From Acidimicrobiaceae bacterium (lineage in GTDB: Bacteria; Actinomycetota; Acidimicrobiia; Acidimicrobiales; RAAP-2), in NCBI GenBank assembly GCA_003132165.1, contig PKWW01000045.1, forward strand, positions 1 through 64,000: 64,000 nt of DNA, in the 5' to 3' direction. The notes under the pieces were generated by a model. That model was not told the origin of the DNA. It was given only the letters and a program-made list of their open reading frames with translations, and searched no databases. This document shows positions 17,241-25,718 of the stretch, piece by piece; position 1 is the first letter of the stretch, and each line of letters begins with the position of its first letter. Position numbers and translations under genes: made by a program.

Positions 17241-18442
17241 GCATTAGCGCGGTCAGTCTTCCCGAGATCACCCAGACTTTGGCAGAGTTGCAGAATCCGC
17301 CAACCTCGGTGGCGTCCTCTACCTCGACGGCCCAGCAGAACGAGCTCTTTGCTACCACGTTGAGCCAGGCCGCGAGTGCCCTCTCGGCCACTCTCTCGGG
17401 TGATTCATCGTCGCTCGACTCCCAGGGTTTGGATGTGGGCATGGGCACCGGTGGTGCCGGGTTGTCGTCCGTGACCGGCGCTGACGCCGAGTTGAATCTC
17501 ATTTCGCTGCTCTTGCTCGGACAGCAGGATGGCGCGACGAGTGGCGCCTCTTCACTCCCGATCTCGACCCCGGCTGCGACGTCCAACGCCGAGGTGACTG
17601 CGGTCACTGGCGAGCAGGCACCCAGTTCGACCGAAGCTGCGCACGTCGTCAGTCTGGCGGCCAGTTTGGAGGGGACTCCCTACGTCTGGGGTGGTACGTC
17701 ACCTTCGGGTTTTGATTGTTCGGGGCTCGTTCAGTACGTATACGGCCAGTTGGGGATCAACGTCCCGCGCACGTCCGAGGAACAGGCAACCGTCGGCACA
17801 CCGGTGCAGAGTCTGGCTGCCGCCCAGCCCGGTGACCTACTCTTCTTCGCCGGATCCGATGGCACCGCGAGTTCCCCCGGTCACGTTGGCATCTACGTCG
17901 GCAATGGTCAGATGATCGACGCGCCCTATACCGGCACGGACGTCCGCCAGCAGTCGGTCTCGGGAGGCGAACCGGTGGTGGCTATTCGTCGCGTACTTCC
18001 CAATGTCGCCGCGACGAATACGGTGATGGGCCAGGTGACGGTACCCGCTCAGTATGTGTCGACCATCCAAAGCGCTGCGGCGAGCAATGGAATTCCGGCG
18101 CCACTATTGGCGGCGTTGGTCTCGCACGAGAGTGGGTTCAACCCGAATGCGATGAGCTCCGCCGGCGCCGAAGGTATCGCGCAGTTCATGCCGTCGACCG
18201 CCGCGGGCATGGGGGTCAATCCTTTCGACTCGACTCAGGCCATTAATGGGGCGGCGAAACTACTTGGCGCGTACGCTTCGCGGTTCGGCTCCTACGCCGA
18301 TGCCTTGGCCGCCTACAACGCTGGACCGACGGCGGTGGCGCGCTACGGCGGTGTGCCGCCCTATCCCGAGACCCAGGCCTATGTCCCGACCGTGCTCGCG
18401 CTGGCTGGGCTCACCACTTCGACCCAAGAGAGCCTGACGTGA
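17237..18442 (+). CDS. Bifunctional peptidoglycan hydrolase: NlpC/P60 + lytic transglycosylase
   Basis: 401 residues. Residues 135-255 are an NlpC/P60 peptidase with catalytic Cys161 in FDCSGL and His216 in PGHVGIYV. Residues 275-395 are a SLT transglycosylase with Glu298 in SHESGFNPNA followed by GIAQFMPST and YNAGPTAV. No signal peptide or membrane anchor is visible, so export through the flagellar apparatus is likely. The 130-residue N-terminus is low complexity. ATGA overlaps on both sides place it between fliJ and fliK. It should open the cell wall for the growing rod, doing the job of the FlgJ muramidase. Confidence 0.92.
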   Translation: MSISAVSLPEITQTLAELQNPPTSVASSTSTAQQNELFATTLSQAASALSATLSGDSSSLDSQGLDVGMGTGGAGLSSVTGADAELNLISLLLLGQQDGATSGASSLPISTPAATSNAEVTAVTGEQAPSSTEAAHVVSLAASLEGTPYVWGGTSPSGFDCSGLVQYVYGQLGINVPRTSEEQATVGTPVQSLAAAQPGDLLFFAGSDGTASSPGHVGIYVGNGQMIDAPYTGTDVRQQSVSGGEPVVAIRRVLPNVAATNTVMGQVTVPAQYVSTIQSAAASNGIPAPLLAALVSHESGFNPNAMSSAGAEGIAQFMPSTAAGMGVNPFDSTQAINGAAKLLGAYASRFGSYADALAAYNAGPTAVARYGGVPPYPETQAYVPTVLALAGLTTSTQESLT

Positions 18443-19986
18443 CAACTGTTCTGACTTCGAGTCTTGCCGCAGTCGCCACACCGAATTCCGTCGTGACCCC
18501 ACTTGTCAGCGGGGGCGATGTGAACGACCAGACTCAGGAGTCCTTTACGCACGTCCTCTCCGGACAGACTCCCGCCGCAGCGTCGGGTGTCGCGCAACCG
18601 GCGGGCACGATACAAGAGATGACATCGACCAATCTCCGGGTGCCTGCGACCGATGCCGAGACGATGCCAGTGCCGGAGATCGCCGTCACCGCTGATGCGA
18701 ATACGCAGGGCGTCACGCCATCCAAGGCTAAGAACTCGATCGACGCGCCGCGAGACGCGAGGCCCGGCGCAGCGAAGCAATCGACGTCCGGCGGCGGTAA
18801 GAGGCAAACACACGACACCGTCACCAGCTACGTCAGCGACACGACTGACGCGCGCGCTCAGGTCGTCACCCCGGCCACGTCACCAGTCGCGAGTCGGGCC
18901 ACGAGCGGTGCCAATGCGAGTTCTGACCCGGTCGTCACCCCGGCCACATCACCAGTCGCGAGTCGGGCCACGAGCGGTGCCAATGCGAGTTCTGACCCGG
19001 TCGTCTCGCCGGGGTCCCCCGCCCGCACGGGCGCGTCGCAAGGAACCGCGGACCTGGGCGACGCTGGTGGACCACCTGCTGCACACAACAGCCACGTGAC
19101 GGTCACCGACCCGGACATCACGACGGCTGCGGCCGCTTCTTCTGGATCTGGCGCTGTTGGGGAAGAGACCACTTTCATTCCATCGCTGACGCTCCCCAGC
19201 GCAGCGACCAAGGACTTCGTTGCTCGTGATCAAGTGACCAGCACGTCGTTCTCTTCGCTGGCGGATTCGAATCGCGGGCTCAACGCACTCGCGCAACCCG
19301 AACCATCCGGCCGTGCAACGGTGAGTTCCGCGAAAGACAACGCGTCGAGTCATAGAAGTTCGACCACATCGAGCAGCGTCGTGCCGCTCAACCAAGCCAC
19401 GGGCCTCACCTTTTCCCAAGGGGCGACTGACCACTCGGCGACCACGGCAATAGCGAGCAGCGCTCCGGGTGCGGCTCATACCAGTGCCCCCGGAGCTTCG
19501 AGCCCGACTGAGGCTTCGAAATCGATTGACCCGTCCTCGACCGCGGCTGCTCATGCATTCGCCGCGCCTTCGTTCACTGGGGAAGGGTCGACTTTGGACG
19601 TGAGCGGACTCTCGAGTGCGATTTCTCGTCCTGTGAGTGGGGGTGACGGGACCTACAGCGTCACCGTGGCGATGCATCCGGCCGGGCTTGGCCACGTGCA
19701 AGCGGTGATGTCGCTAACGGGGAGCGAGTTGCAAGTATCCCTCACGCCCGAGACCGATCACGGACACGCAGCATTGGCTGGCGCGGTCAACGATCTGAAG
19801 AACGAGTTGGCCCGCGGCGGTGTGAACGTCAACATTGACCTGCGCCACTCCCAGTCTCAAACGTCGAGCGATGATCGGCGCCCCAAGACGTCCGACACCC
19901 AGGCCCGACCTACGGAGCGCACCGCGACCTTTGTGACACCCACCTCGACTGCCCGTGATGCGGGCCAAATCCATTTGATGTTGTGA
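18439..19986 (+). CDS. fliK: Flagellar hook-length control protein FliK
   Basis: 515 residues from a GTG overlapping the previous stop. The first 390 residues are low-complexity Ser/Thr/Ala, as in the ruler part of FliK. The C-terminal Flg_hook domain (about 395-480) is clear: YSVTVAMHPAGLGHVQAVM, then LQVSLTPETDHGHAAL. It contains a 23-residue tandem duplication. It measures the hook and switches export from hook to filament substrates by contacting FlhB. Confidence 0.9.
   Translation: MTTVLTSSLAAVATPNSVVTPLVSGGDVNDQTQESFTHVLSGQTPAAASGVAQPAGTIQEMTSTNLRVPATDAETMPVPEIAVTADANTQGVTPSKAKNSIDAPRDARPGAAKQSTSGGGKRQTHDTVTSYVSDTTDARAQVVTPATSPVASRATSGANASSDPVVTPATSPVASRATSGANASSDPVVSPGSPARTGASQGTADLGDAGGPPAAHNSHVTVTDPDITTAAAASSGSGAVGEETTFIPSLTLPSAATKDFVARDQVTSTSFSSLADSNRGLNALAQPEPSGRATVSSAKDNASSHRSSTTSSSVVPLNQATGLTFSQGATDHSATTAIASSAPGAAHTSAPGASSPTEASKSIDPSSTAAAHAFAAPSFTGEGSTLDVSGLSSAISRPVSGGDGTYSVTVAMHPAGLGHVQAVMSLTGSELQVSLTPETDHGHAALAGAVNDLKNELARGGVNVNIDLRHSQSQTSSDDRRPKTSDTQARPTERTATFVTPTSTARDAGQIHLML
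18862..18999 (+). repeat. 69-bp tandem repeat inside fliK
   Basis: Two head-to-tail copies (18862-18930 and 18931-18999) that differ at a single base. The unit is 23 codons, so the frame is kept, and a degenerate third start follows at 19000. Recent duplication in the ruler region could change hook length. Confidence 0.9.
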
Positions 19987-19997
19987 GAGAGAGGTTG

Positions 19998-20129
19998 ATG
20001 AAAATGGCCCATAGAACCATCGAAGCGACAATCGAAGGACGCCCTTCGATACGACTCGTCGCCAGTGATGAAGACCCACCCACCATCGCGAAGCATCTCG
20101 TCTTCTCTACGAAAGGATCACGATCATGA
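19998..20129 (+). CDS. Small ORF (43 aa) between fliK and flgD
   Basis: An ATG with GAGAGG close upstream opens a 43-residue frame. It ends in a TGA overlapping the flgD ATG (ATGA), the same coupling used by the surrounding flagellar genes. It is charged and has no membrane segment (it contains TIEGRPSIRLVASDEDPP). Without it, the fliK-flgD gap would be the only large gap in this part of the operon. I do not recognise the product. Confidence 0.5.
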   Translation: MKMAHRTIEATIEGRPSIRLVASDEDPPTIAKHLVFSTKGSRS

Positions 20130-20593
20130 CAACGCCCATCAGCCCCGTCGCCAGTTCCTCCGCAACGAGTCAGAGCGCTGCCGCGCCAGCGGCGGCCAGC
20201 GCTTCTACCGGGATGGCGAGCCTCTTGCAGCCCACGACGTTCTTGAATCTGCTCGTCGATGAACTGAAGTACCAGGATCCGTTAAACCCAACGAGCTCAT
20301 CGGACTTCATGAATCAGATTGCGCAGCTCTCCCAGGTTGAACAACTGCAGTCCGTTTCATCGAGTTCGCAGATCAGTGAGGCGGCTTCGTTGCTTAGCAA
20401 GACGGTGACCGGCGTCGATGCAAACGGGGCCGTGATTACCGGCGCGGTGACCGGCGTCACGAATGGTGCCAATGGACCCACCTTGGACGTGGGTGGGAAC
20501 TTCATCAATCTGACCTCAGTCATGGAGATTGCTGTTGCGACCTCAGCAACAACGACGACGACTTCGACGACATCAACAACGACCACTGCCTGA
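20126..20593 (+). CDS. flgD: Flagellar hook-capping scaffold protein FlgD (short form)
   Basis: 155 residues. The conserved FlgD N-terminal region is plain (FLNLLVDELKYQDPLNPTSS, followed by the FMNQIAQLSQVEQL segment). The following part (TGVDANGAVITGAVTGV) resembles the start of the tudor-like domain. The fibronectin-like C-terminal domain is missing and replaced by a threonine-rich tail (TTTTTSTTSTTTT). AAAGGA precedes the ATG. It caps the growing hook while FlgE assembles. Confidence 0.92.
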   Translation: MTTPISPVASSSATSQSAAAPAAASASTGMASLLQPTTFLNLLVDELKYQDPLNPTSSSDFMNQIAQLSQVEQLQSVSSSSQISEAASLLSKTVTGVDANGAVITGAVTGVTNGANGPTLDVGGNFINLTSVMEIAVATSATTTTTSTTSTTTTA

Positions 20594-20670
20594 ATACGTT
20601 TCACCAGCATCGAGATACAAGTAACGCACCGCCGATCACTCCAATCCAACTAACAGACAAGGAAGACATC

Positions 20671-21945
20671 ATGCCAATCCCTTCACTCGGAGCAGCTGCT
20701 TCGGGCATCGACACCATGCAGACCGACCTCAACACGATCGGTAACGATATTGCCAACTCGGAGACTGACGGCTTTGCCGCGCAGACCGCTGAATTCTCTG
20801 ATGTGTTGACCGAACAGCTTCAGCCCGCTGGCGGAGCGGTGGGCGGCACTCTGGCCAGTACCAATCCATCGGCGGTAGGTGCCGGAGCGGAGATCGCGAC
20901 GATCCGGACGAGTTTCGCCGCCGGACCGATAACCCAGACCGGGGTCGCGAGCAACGTCGCTATTGAAGGCAACGGTTTCATGGTGGTGACCGAGGGCGGT
21001 CAGACCCGTTACACCTTGAACGGGGACCTTCAGATTGACTCGAACGGACACCTCGCCACCAACAGCGGGGGACTGGTCGAAGGGTGGGCACCCGGCAGTC
21101 CCACTACGGCGGCACTTGCGCCACTCAGCATCATCGTTGGTTCCACCGGAGGTCCGGCGCAAACCCAAAACGTGGTGCTCGGTGGGAACCTTCCTTCGAA
21201 CCCCACCGGACCGGTGACCATCACCACCACGATGTACGACTCGTTGGGTGATCCTGTTCCTCTAACATTGACGCTCACACCGACTTTGAACTCGAACGGT
21301 ACCGCGACGGCGTGGGCCATGCAGGGTACGGTGACCGGGGCTACGCAGAACCTGTGGAACACGGCGCAGACACTGGTTTTCGACAGCAGCGGTCAACTGA
21401 GCAAGCTGAACGGCACGGCGGTCGGTACGAGCCAGACCTCGATCGCAATCGACAACAAGCCGAGCAATTTCAGCTGGACCGGCACGACGCTACCCAGCAT
21501 TGACATGCCAGCGGTTGGTTCCCAGACGGCGGTCACTCAGTTCGCCGGTGATCAGACTCTGCAGGTGACGTCCCAGGATGGTAATTCCGCGGGTACCTTG
21601 TCGTCGTACTCCATTGGCGCCAACGGCGTGATCACGGGCACGTACTCGAACGGTGGGAGCGCGACGCTGGGGACCATTGCTCTGGCGCAGTTCGCCAACC
21701 CCGACGGTTTGGCGGACCTGGGTCAGACCTATTTCACTTCGACCGTCGCCTCGGGCAATGCGCAGATCGGACAACCCGGATCGAATGGTCTGGGCATGTT
21801 GCAGGGCGGTGCGGTCGAGGGCTCGAACGTCGACCTCGCCACCGAACTCACGGACCTGATCGAGGCGCAGACCGCGTATCAGGCGAACACCAAGGTGATC
21901 GGCACCACCCAAACGGTGTTGTCGTCATTGATGCAGGTCGGCTAG
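20671..21945 (+). CDS. flgE: Flagellar hook protein FlgE
   Basis: 424 residues. N-terminal axial motif (LNTIGNDIANSETDGFAAQ), flagellar basal-body rod domain and FlgE D2 region (NVAIEGNGFMVV, GLVEGWAPG), with a C-terminal axial helix (QTAYQANTKVIGTTQTVL). AAGGAAG lies 6 bases before the ATG. In this window it is the only long-form axial protein. No FlgF or FlgG distal rod gene is present next to it. Confidence 0.95.
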   Translation: MPIPSLGAAASGIDTMQTDLNTIGNDIANSETDGFAAQTAEFSDVLTEQLQPAGGAVGGTLASTNPSAVGAGAEIATIRTSFAAGPITQTGVASNVAIEGNGFMVVTEGGQTRYTLNGDLQIDSNGHLATNSGGLVEGWAPGSPTTAALAPLSIIVGSTGGPAQTQNVVLGGNLPSNPTGPVTITTTMYDSLGDPVPLTLTLTPTLNSNGTATAWAMQGTVTGATQNLWNTAQTLVFDSSGQLSKLNGTAVGTSQTSIAIDNKPSNFSWTGTTLPSIDMPAVGSQTAVTQFAGDQTLQVTSQDGNSAGTLSSYSIGANGVITGTYSNGGSATLGTIALAQFANPDGLADLGQTYFTSTVASGNAQIGQPGSNGLGMLQGGAVEGSNVDLATELTDLIEAQTAYQANTKVIGTTQTVLSSLMQVG

Positions 21946-22115
21946 CAGCTGATTGAGGTGGGGGACACATCATTAAGACCCTGGTCATCAGGACCCTGAT
22001 CATGAGATGGTCAATCGTCGGCCGAGCGGGGAGGATACGAGCAAAGGCTCTGCCCTCCAACGTCATTGAGTTGAGGCCGCAGGCGAGGGTCGTGGTGCTC
22101 AGTTCGCCCTACCTC

Positions 22116-22143
22116 TCAATTCTCCGTCGAGTTGGTCCGTTAT
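22116..22143 (+). promoter_or_regulatory. Sigma28-like promoter, copy 4 (flbD-motAB-fliM unit)
   Basis: CCTCTCAA (TCAA 22116-22119), 16 bases, then TCCGTTAT (22136-22143). It leaves about 38 bases before the flbD GTG. Spacing is identical to the other copies. Confidence 0.75.
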
Positions 22144-22181
22144 CAGATACAGACAAACCCCTCGGTGGGAACGGAGCACAC

Positions 22182-22463
22182 GTGATCGCGGTAGAGAAAC
22201 TGAACGGGGCGATTATGCACCTGAACGAGGACCTCATCGAACGCGTCGAAAGTGCATCGGGGGGACAGTCCGCGGTGTACCTACGCTACGGGGCTCATAT
22301 GATCCTGGCGAACGATCCCGACACCGTGGTGGAGATGATTCGCGCGGAGAAGACTGCGCTGTTACGTCGAGTCTTCGATCGTCCCGAGGAACGAGCCGAC
22401 ACGTCACCGACACTCGCAATGGCGCGTGACGTCACCGTACTGAGCCAGGTTCGCGGGCTATGA
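22182..22463 (+). CDS. flbD: FlbD-family flagellar protein
   Basis: 93 residues. The FlbD pattern is visible at the N-terminus: a short strand, KLNG, then LNEDLIERVE. I chose the GTG at 22182 because it follows promoter copy 4 and has GGAG 5 bases upstream. An earlier in-frame ATG at 22002 would lie upstream of the promoter. FlbD-type proteins commonly sit just before motA, as here, but their function is not settled. Its stop overlaps motA as ATGA. Confidence 0.82.
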   Translation: MIAVEKLNGAIMHLNEDLIERVESASGGQSAVYLRYGAHMILANDPDTVVEMIRAEKTALLRRVFDRPEERADTSPTLAMARDVTVLSQVRGL

Positions 22464-23248
22464 CGCCGATTGGTATCCTGCTCTCGCTCGTCGCGGTGAT
22501 GGGCGCTATGACGATGGACGGGGGAAATCCCGGGTCCCTCATCAAGATTTCGTCGATGTTGCTCGTCGTCGGGGGAAGCCTCGGTGCCTCGATGGCTGGA
22601 TTCGAGATGCGCCGGCTGAAGACGATACCCAAGGCGTTACTTATTGTGTTGAAACCCCGCAAGGGACCCAATATTCGAGAGACCATTGACTCGTTGCTGG
22701 CCATGGCCAAGGAGGCCCGCTCGAATCCCTTGGTGCTCGAAGAACTGGAGACCGAGGACTCCTTCATGAAGAAGGGGATCCAGCTCATCGTCTCGACCTC
22801 GGACCCGGAGCGGGTCCACGAGTTGATGGCCGCGGAGATCAATGGTCTACGCGTTCGTCACCAGACGGCGACGAAGTTCTTTTCCGACATGGCCGGATTC
22901 TCGCCCACTTTTGGCATCATCGGCACCGTCATCGGACTGATCGGTGTGCTCGGGCAGCTGAGTTCGCCGGGAAAGTTGGGTCCGGCAATCGCTTCGGCCT
23001 TTACCGCCACGCTGTGGGGCGTGATGCTCGCCAATGCCGTGTGGCTCCCAATCTCGAACAAATTGAAGAGGGTCTCCGAGGAAGAGGTCACCTATCGCGA
23101 GATGGTGATTGAAGGTCTATTGACGATGCAATTGAACGCATCGACGACTGAACTCAGGGACCGGTTGGACGCGTTTCTGTCGCCGTCGGAGCGAGCCGAG
23201 ACGTCGACTCGGTCTAGCGGGAGAGAGGCCCCGGATGCGGCGGCGTGA
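22460..23248 (+). CDS. motA: Flagellar motor stator protein MotA
   Basis: 262 residues. Four transmembrane helices are visible (N-terminal pair about 1-50, then FSPTFGIIGTVIGLIGVL and AIASAFTATLWGVMLANAV). A large cytoplasmic loop carries the charged residues that meet FliG. It forms the ion channel with MotB. Both overlaps (ATGA with flbD, GTGA with motB) indicate one translation unit. The coupling ion cannot be decided from what I can see. Confidence 0.95.
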   Translation: MTPIGILLSLVAVMGAMTMDGGNPGSLIKISSMLLVVGGSLGASMAGFEMRRLKTIPKALLIVLKPRKGPNIRETIDSLLAMAKEARSNPLVLEELETEDSFMKKGIQLIVSTSDPERVHELMAAEINGLRVRHQTATKFFSDMAGFSPTFGIIGTVIGLIGVLGQLSSPGKLGPAIASAFTATLWGVMLANAVWLPISNKLKRVSEEEVTYREMVIEGLLTMQLNASTTELRDRLDAFLSPSERAETSTRSSGREAPDAAA

Positions 23249-23997
23249 CTATGGGACAGTCAGGTACCAACCCCGAGCCGCACCGAAGGGCGAATCGTCG
23301 TCGCGGCGATACGCACGGATCGCACGAAGTGGAAAGTGCCGAGCGCTGGCTTCTTACCTACGCGGACATGATCACCTTGCTTTTGGTCCTGTTCATCGTG
23401 CTCTATGCGATCTCGAGTATCAACCAGGCGAAATTCCGGGAGTTCAAGCAGTCGGTGACCCACACGAAACTCTTTCACATACCCCAGGGCACCACCAAAG
23501 CTCCTACCAACTCGAAGCCGAACCCGACCAACGGACTACTGAAGATCGAGAAGGCGTTGAGTGCCGCGCTCAAGTCCAAGGGACTATTGCAGGACGTGAC
23601 CTTCAGCATCAATTCACAGGGGCTGGTCGAGGGGCTGGTCGCCGACTCGACGTTCTTCCTTTCGAACTCGGCGCAGTTATCCGACACGGGGTTCCAGATT
23701 GTCGACACCTCCGCGAATGTCCTGAAGGGATACGGCAACGCGATCGAAGTCGCCGGGTATACGGACGATCGGCCGATTGCGGGCGGACCCTATCCGAACA
23801 ACTGGGCCCTTTCGGCGGCTCGAGCCGCGACGGTGGTCGTGCGCATGTCGACGGGCGACGGCGTGAAGCCGACCCAACTGATGTTGCTGGGCTACGGCCA
23901 GTATCACCCCTCGGCCTCCAATGCCACGACCGCGGGCCAGGCGCAGAACCGAAGAGTGAACATCATCGTGAGCCCTGGCGCGAAGTTGAGGTCCTAG
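23245..23997 (+). CDS. motB: Flagellar motor stator protein MotB
   Basis: 250 residues. A single membrane helix follows a basic N-terminus. The essential channel aspartate is at residue 41 (TYADMITLLLVLFIVLY). The C-terminal OmpA-like peptidoglycan-binding domain is at about 140-245 (VAGYTDDRP, WALSAARAATVV, NRRVNIIV). The GTG overlaps motA. An ATG 6 bases later is an equal alternative start. No fliL gene follows, unlike in many flagellar operons. Confidence 0.95.
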   Translation: MTMGQSGTNPEPHRRANRRRGDTHGSHEVESAERWLLTYADMITLLLVLFIVLYAISSINQAKFREFKQSVTHTKLFHIPQGTTKAPTNSKPNPTNGLLKIEKALSAALKSKGLLQDVTFSINSQGLVEGLVADSTFFLSNSAQLSDTGFQIVDTSANVLKGYGNAIEVAGYTDDRPIAGGPYPNNWALSAARAATVVVRMSTGDGVKPTQLMLLGYGQYHPSASNATTAGQAQNRRVNIIVSPGAKLRS

Positions 23998-24022
23998 TGC
24001 AAGTCGCCGAGGTGGGCGCACC

Positions 24023-24913
24023 ATGACACCGTCAGCGAGGGAGGTCCGCACGCATGACTTTCGTCGCACCGATCTACTCGAGCGCCAGGACCTCCAGACC
24101 CTATACGGACTCTCGGAGGAGTTCGCTCGGGCGGCTACCCAGCGATTGACCGGGATCTTGCACCGGTCGTGCACATTCGAACTGGGGACTTTGGACCAGG
24201 TCCTGTGGCGAGACCTCGCCGAAGAGTTCGCCGACCAGATGCACTTCTTCACCTTTTCGATGGCCCCCCTCGTCGGCCGAGGGATATTCGCGATTCCCAA
24301 GGATGAGGTCCTGGCGTTCGTTGATATTCGGTTGGCTGGTAGCGGCGACGATGACTTCACCGGTCGGACGCCGAGTGAGATCGACAAGGCCTTCCTGTCA
24401 CCGATTGTCAGCGAACTCATCGTCGAGTTTGCCAAGGCGATGACCAGGATCCAGACGATCGTTCCTCTGCTCGAGGGTCAGGACGACAACGTTGAATTGG
24501 TTTCCATTGCGGCCCCTCTGGAGACGTGTGTCGTCATTCGATTGGCACTCTCGACGGCCAATCGGCCCGTTCGCGAGGCGGTGCTCTGTCTCCCGTATTC
24601 GATGGCACGCCTAATGATTGACCTGCTGCAAGCCCGTTCGGTATCGAGTGGCGAGGACTACGAGGATACGTTCTCCCTCGACACCCACCTTCGTCTTCGC
24701 GAAGTACCACTAGAGGTCGTGTTTCAATTTCCGAGTTTCATCACCACACCCGCGCAGCTGATGACGCTTCGGGTCGGTGACAGTCTGGGCCTCGGACACC
24801 CGAAGGGTCGGCCGCTCGAGGTCCGTGTCGAAGGACTGCTAGTGGCGCTGGCGGACATCTGCAGTTCGGGTGTGCGTAAGGCGTGCGAGATAAAAGAGGA
24901 GATCACCAGATGA
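24023..24913 (+). CDS. fliM: Flagellar motor switch protein FliM
   Basis: 296 residues. The conserved FliM middle domain is seen (GRGIFAIPKDEVLAFVDIRL and SEIDKAFLSPIVSELIVEF), then a C-terminal SpoA domain (VPLEVVFQFPSFITTPAQLM). The N-terminal CheY-binding peptide typical of chemotactic bacteria (LSQ.EIDALL) is not evident, and no chemotaxis genes are in the window. Its stop overlaps the fliN start. Confidence 0.92.
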   Translation: MTPSAREVRTHDFRRTDLLERQDLQTLYGLSEEFARAATQRLTGILHRSCTFELGTLDQVLWRDLAEEFADQMHFFTFSMAPLVGRGIFAIPKDEVLAFVDIRLAGSGDDDFTGRTPSEIDKAFLSPIVSELIVEFAKAMTRIQTIVPLLEGQDDNVELVSIAAPLETCVVIRLALSTANRPVREAVLCLPYSMARLMIDLLQARSVSSGEDYEDTFSLDTHLRLREVPLEVVFQFPSFITTPAQLMTLRVGDSLGLGHPKGRPLEVRVEGLLVALADICSSGVRKACEIKEEITR

Positions 24914-25236
24914 CATCCATCGATGACACGAATGGTTCGTTGACCAATGTGCACGTTGTCGACTCGCAGACCGATGACGAGAGGATTCGCGTGCGCGAGA
25001 CCCAGTTTCGCAATGTGTCGGTCGAGGTGTCGGCGTGGATCGGCAAGACCAGGCTCTCGTTTGGAGAACTCGGCGACCTACGACCCGGACACATCATCGA
25101 ACTCGACCAGGCGGTGGGCGCGCCCATCGAGATCGTGCTCAATCGCGAAGTGGTGCTCGCGCGAGGTGAGGTGGTCGAGGTTGGCGACGAGTACGGCGTT
25201 CGCATCACCGAGATCCTCTCGGACAAGGGCAACTAA
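24910..25236 (+). CDS. fliN: Flagellar motor switch protein FliN
   Basis: 108 residues from an ATG overlapping the fliM stop. The SpoA/FliN domain is typical: VSVEVSAWIGKTRLSFGEL, then LRPGHIIELDQAVGAP and REVVLARGEVVEVGDEYGVR. It forms the bottom of the C-ring and docks FliH. The short divergent N-terminus (about 35 residues) is acidic. Confidence 0.95.
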   Translation: MTSIDDTNGSLTNVHVVDSQTDDERIRVRETQFRNVSVEVSAWIGKTRLSFGELGDLRPGHIIELDQAVGAPIEIVLNREVVLARGEVVEVGDEYGVRITEILSDKGN

Positions 25237-25239
25237 GCA

Positions 25240-25653
25240 ATGGGCGCGTCCATCTTCGACTTCGTGAGGACAATGCTCGTCCTGGTGCTCGTGATAGGCC
25301 TGCTACTGCTCATGGCCCGTTTCGCCCGCAAGTTCCAGGTGAGCGGGGGCAAGTTCGTTGCGAAGCCGACCGGACAGGTGGAAGTGATATCGCGCCGCTC
25401 TCTGGGCAAGCACATGTCGTTGCTGGTCATACGGGTCGCCAATCGCACGTTTCTTGTAGGCCAGAGCGCACAACAATTGACCATGCTGGCTGAGTTCGGC
25501 GAAGGTGAATCTAATGAAGTGAACGTCTCGGGCACGATGACCAGTACCGAAGATCTTCTGACGCCAGGGACGGCGTCAGGTACCGAAGCAAATGCATCAG
25601 GGGCATGGGATGCCTTCGTCGACCGTCTACGGGAGATGACCGTGCGGCGTTAA
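25240..25653 (+). CDS. fliO: Flagellar biosynthesis protein FliO
   Basis: 137 residues. One N-terminal membrane helix (MLVLVLVIGLLLLMARF), then a FliO cytoplasmic domain (VEVISRRSLGKHMSLLVIRV, FLVGQSAQQLTML). The family is variable, and position between fliN and fliP supports the call. It assists assembly of the FliP ring. Confidence 0.88.
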   Translation: MGASIFDFVRTMLVLVLVIGLLLLMARFARKFQVSGGKFVAKPTGQVEVISRRSLGKHMSLLVIRVANRTFLVGQSAQQLTMLAEFGEGESNEVNVSGTMTSTEDLLTPGTASGTEANASGAWDAFVDRLREMTVRR

Positions 25654-25718
25654 CGCCCCGGCACTCCCTTAGGGATGCTCATGCCGTACCTAGAATATGA
25701 ACTTCGCGGGGCCGCTTG

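Noticed and set aside
22002..22181. Longer FlbD protein starting at 22002
   Set aside because: The extension lies upstream of promoter copy 4 and does not resemble FlbD. The family starts at the GTG at 22182.
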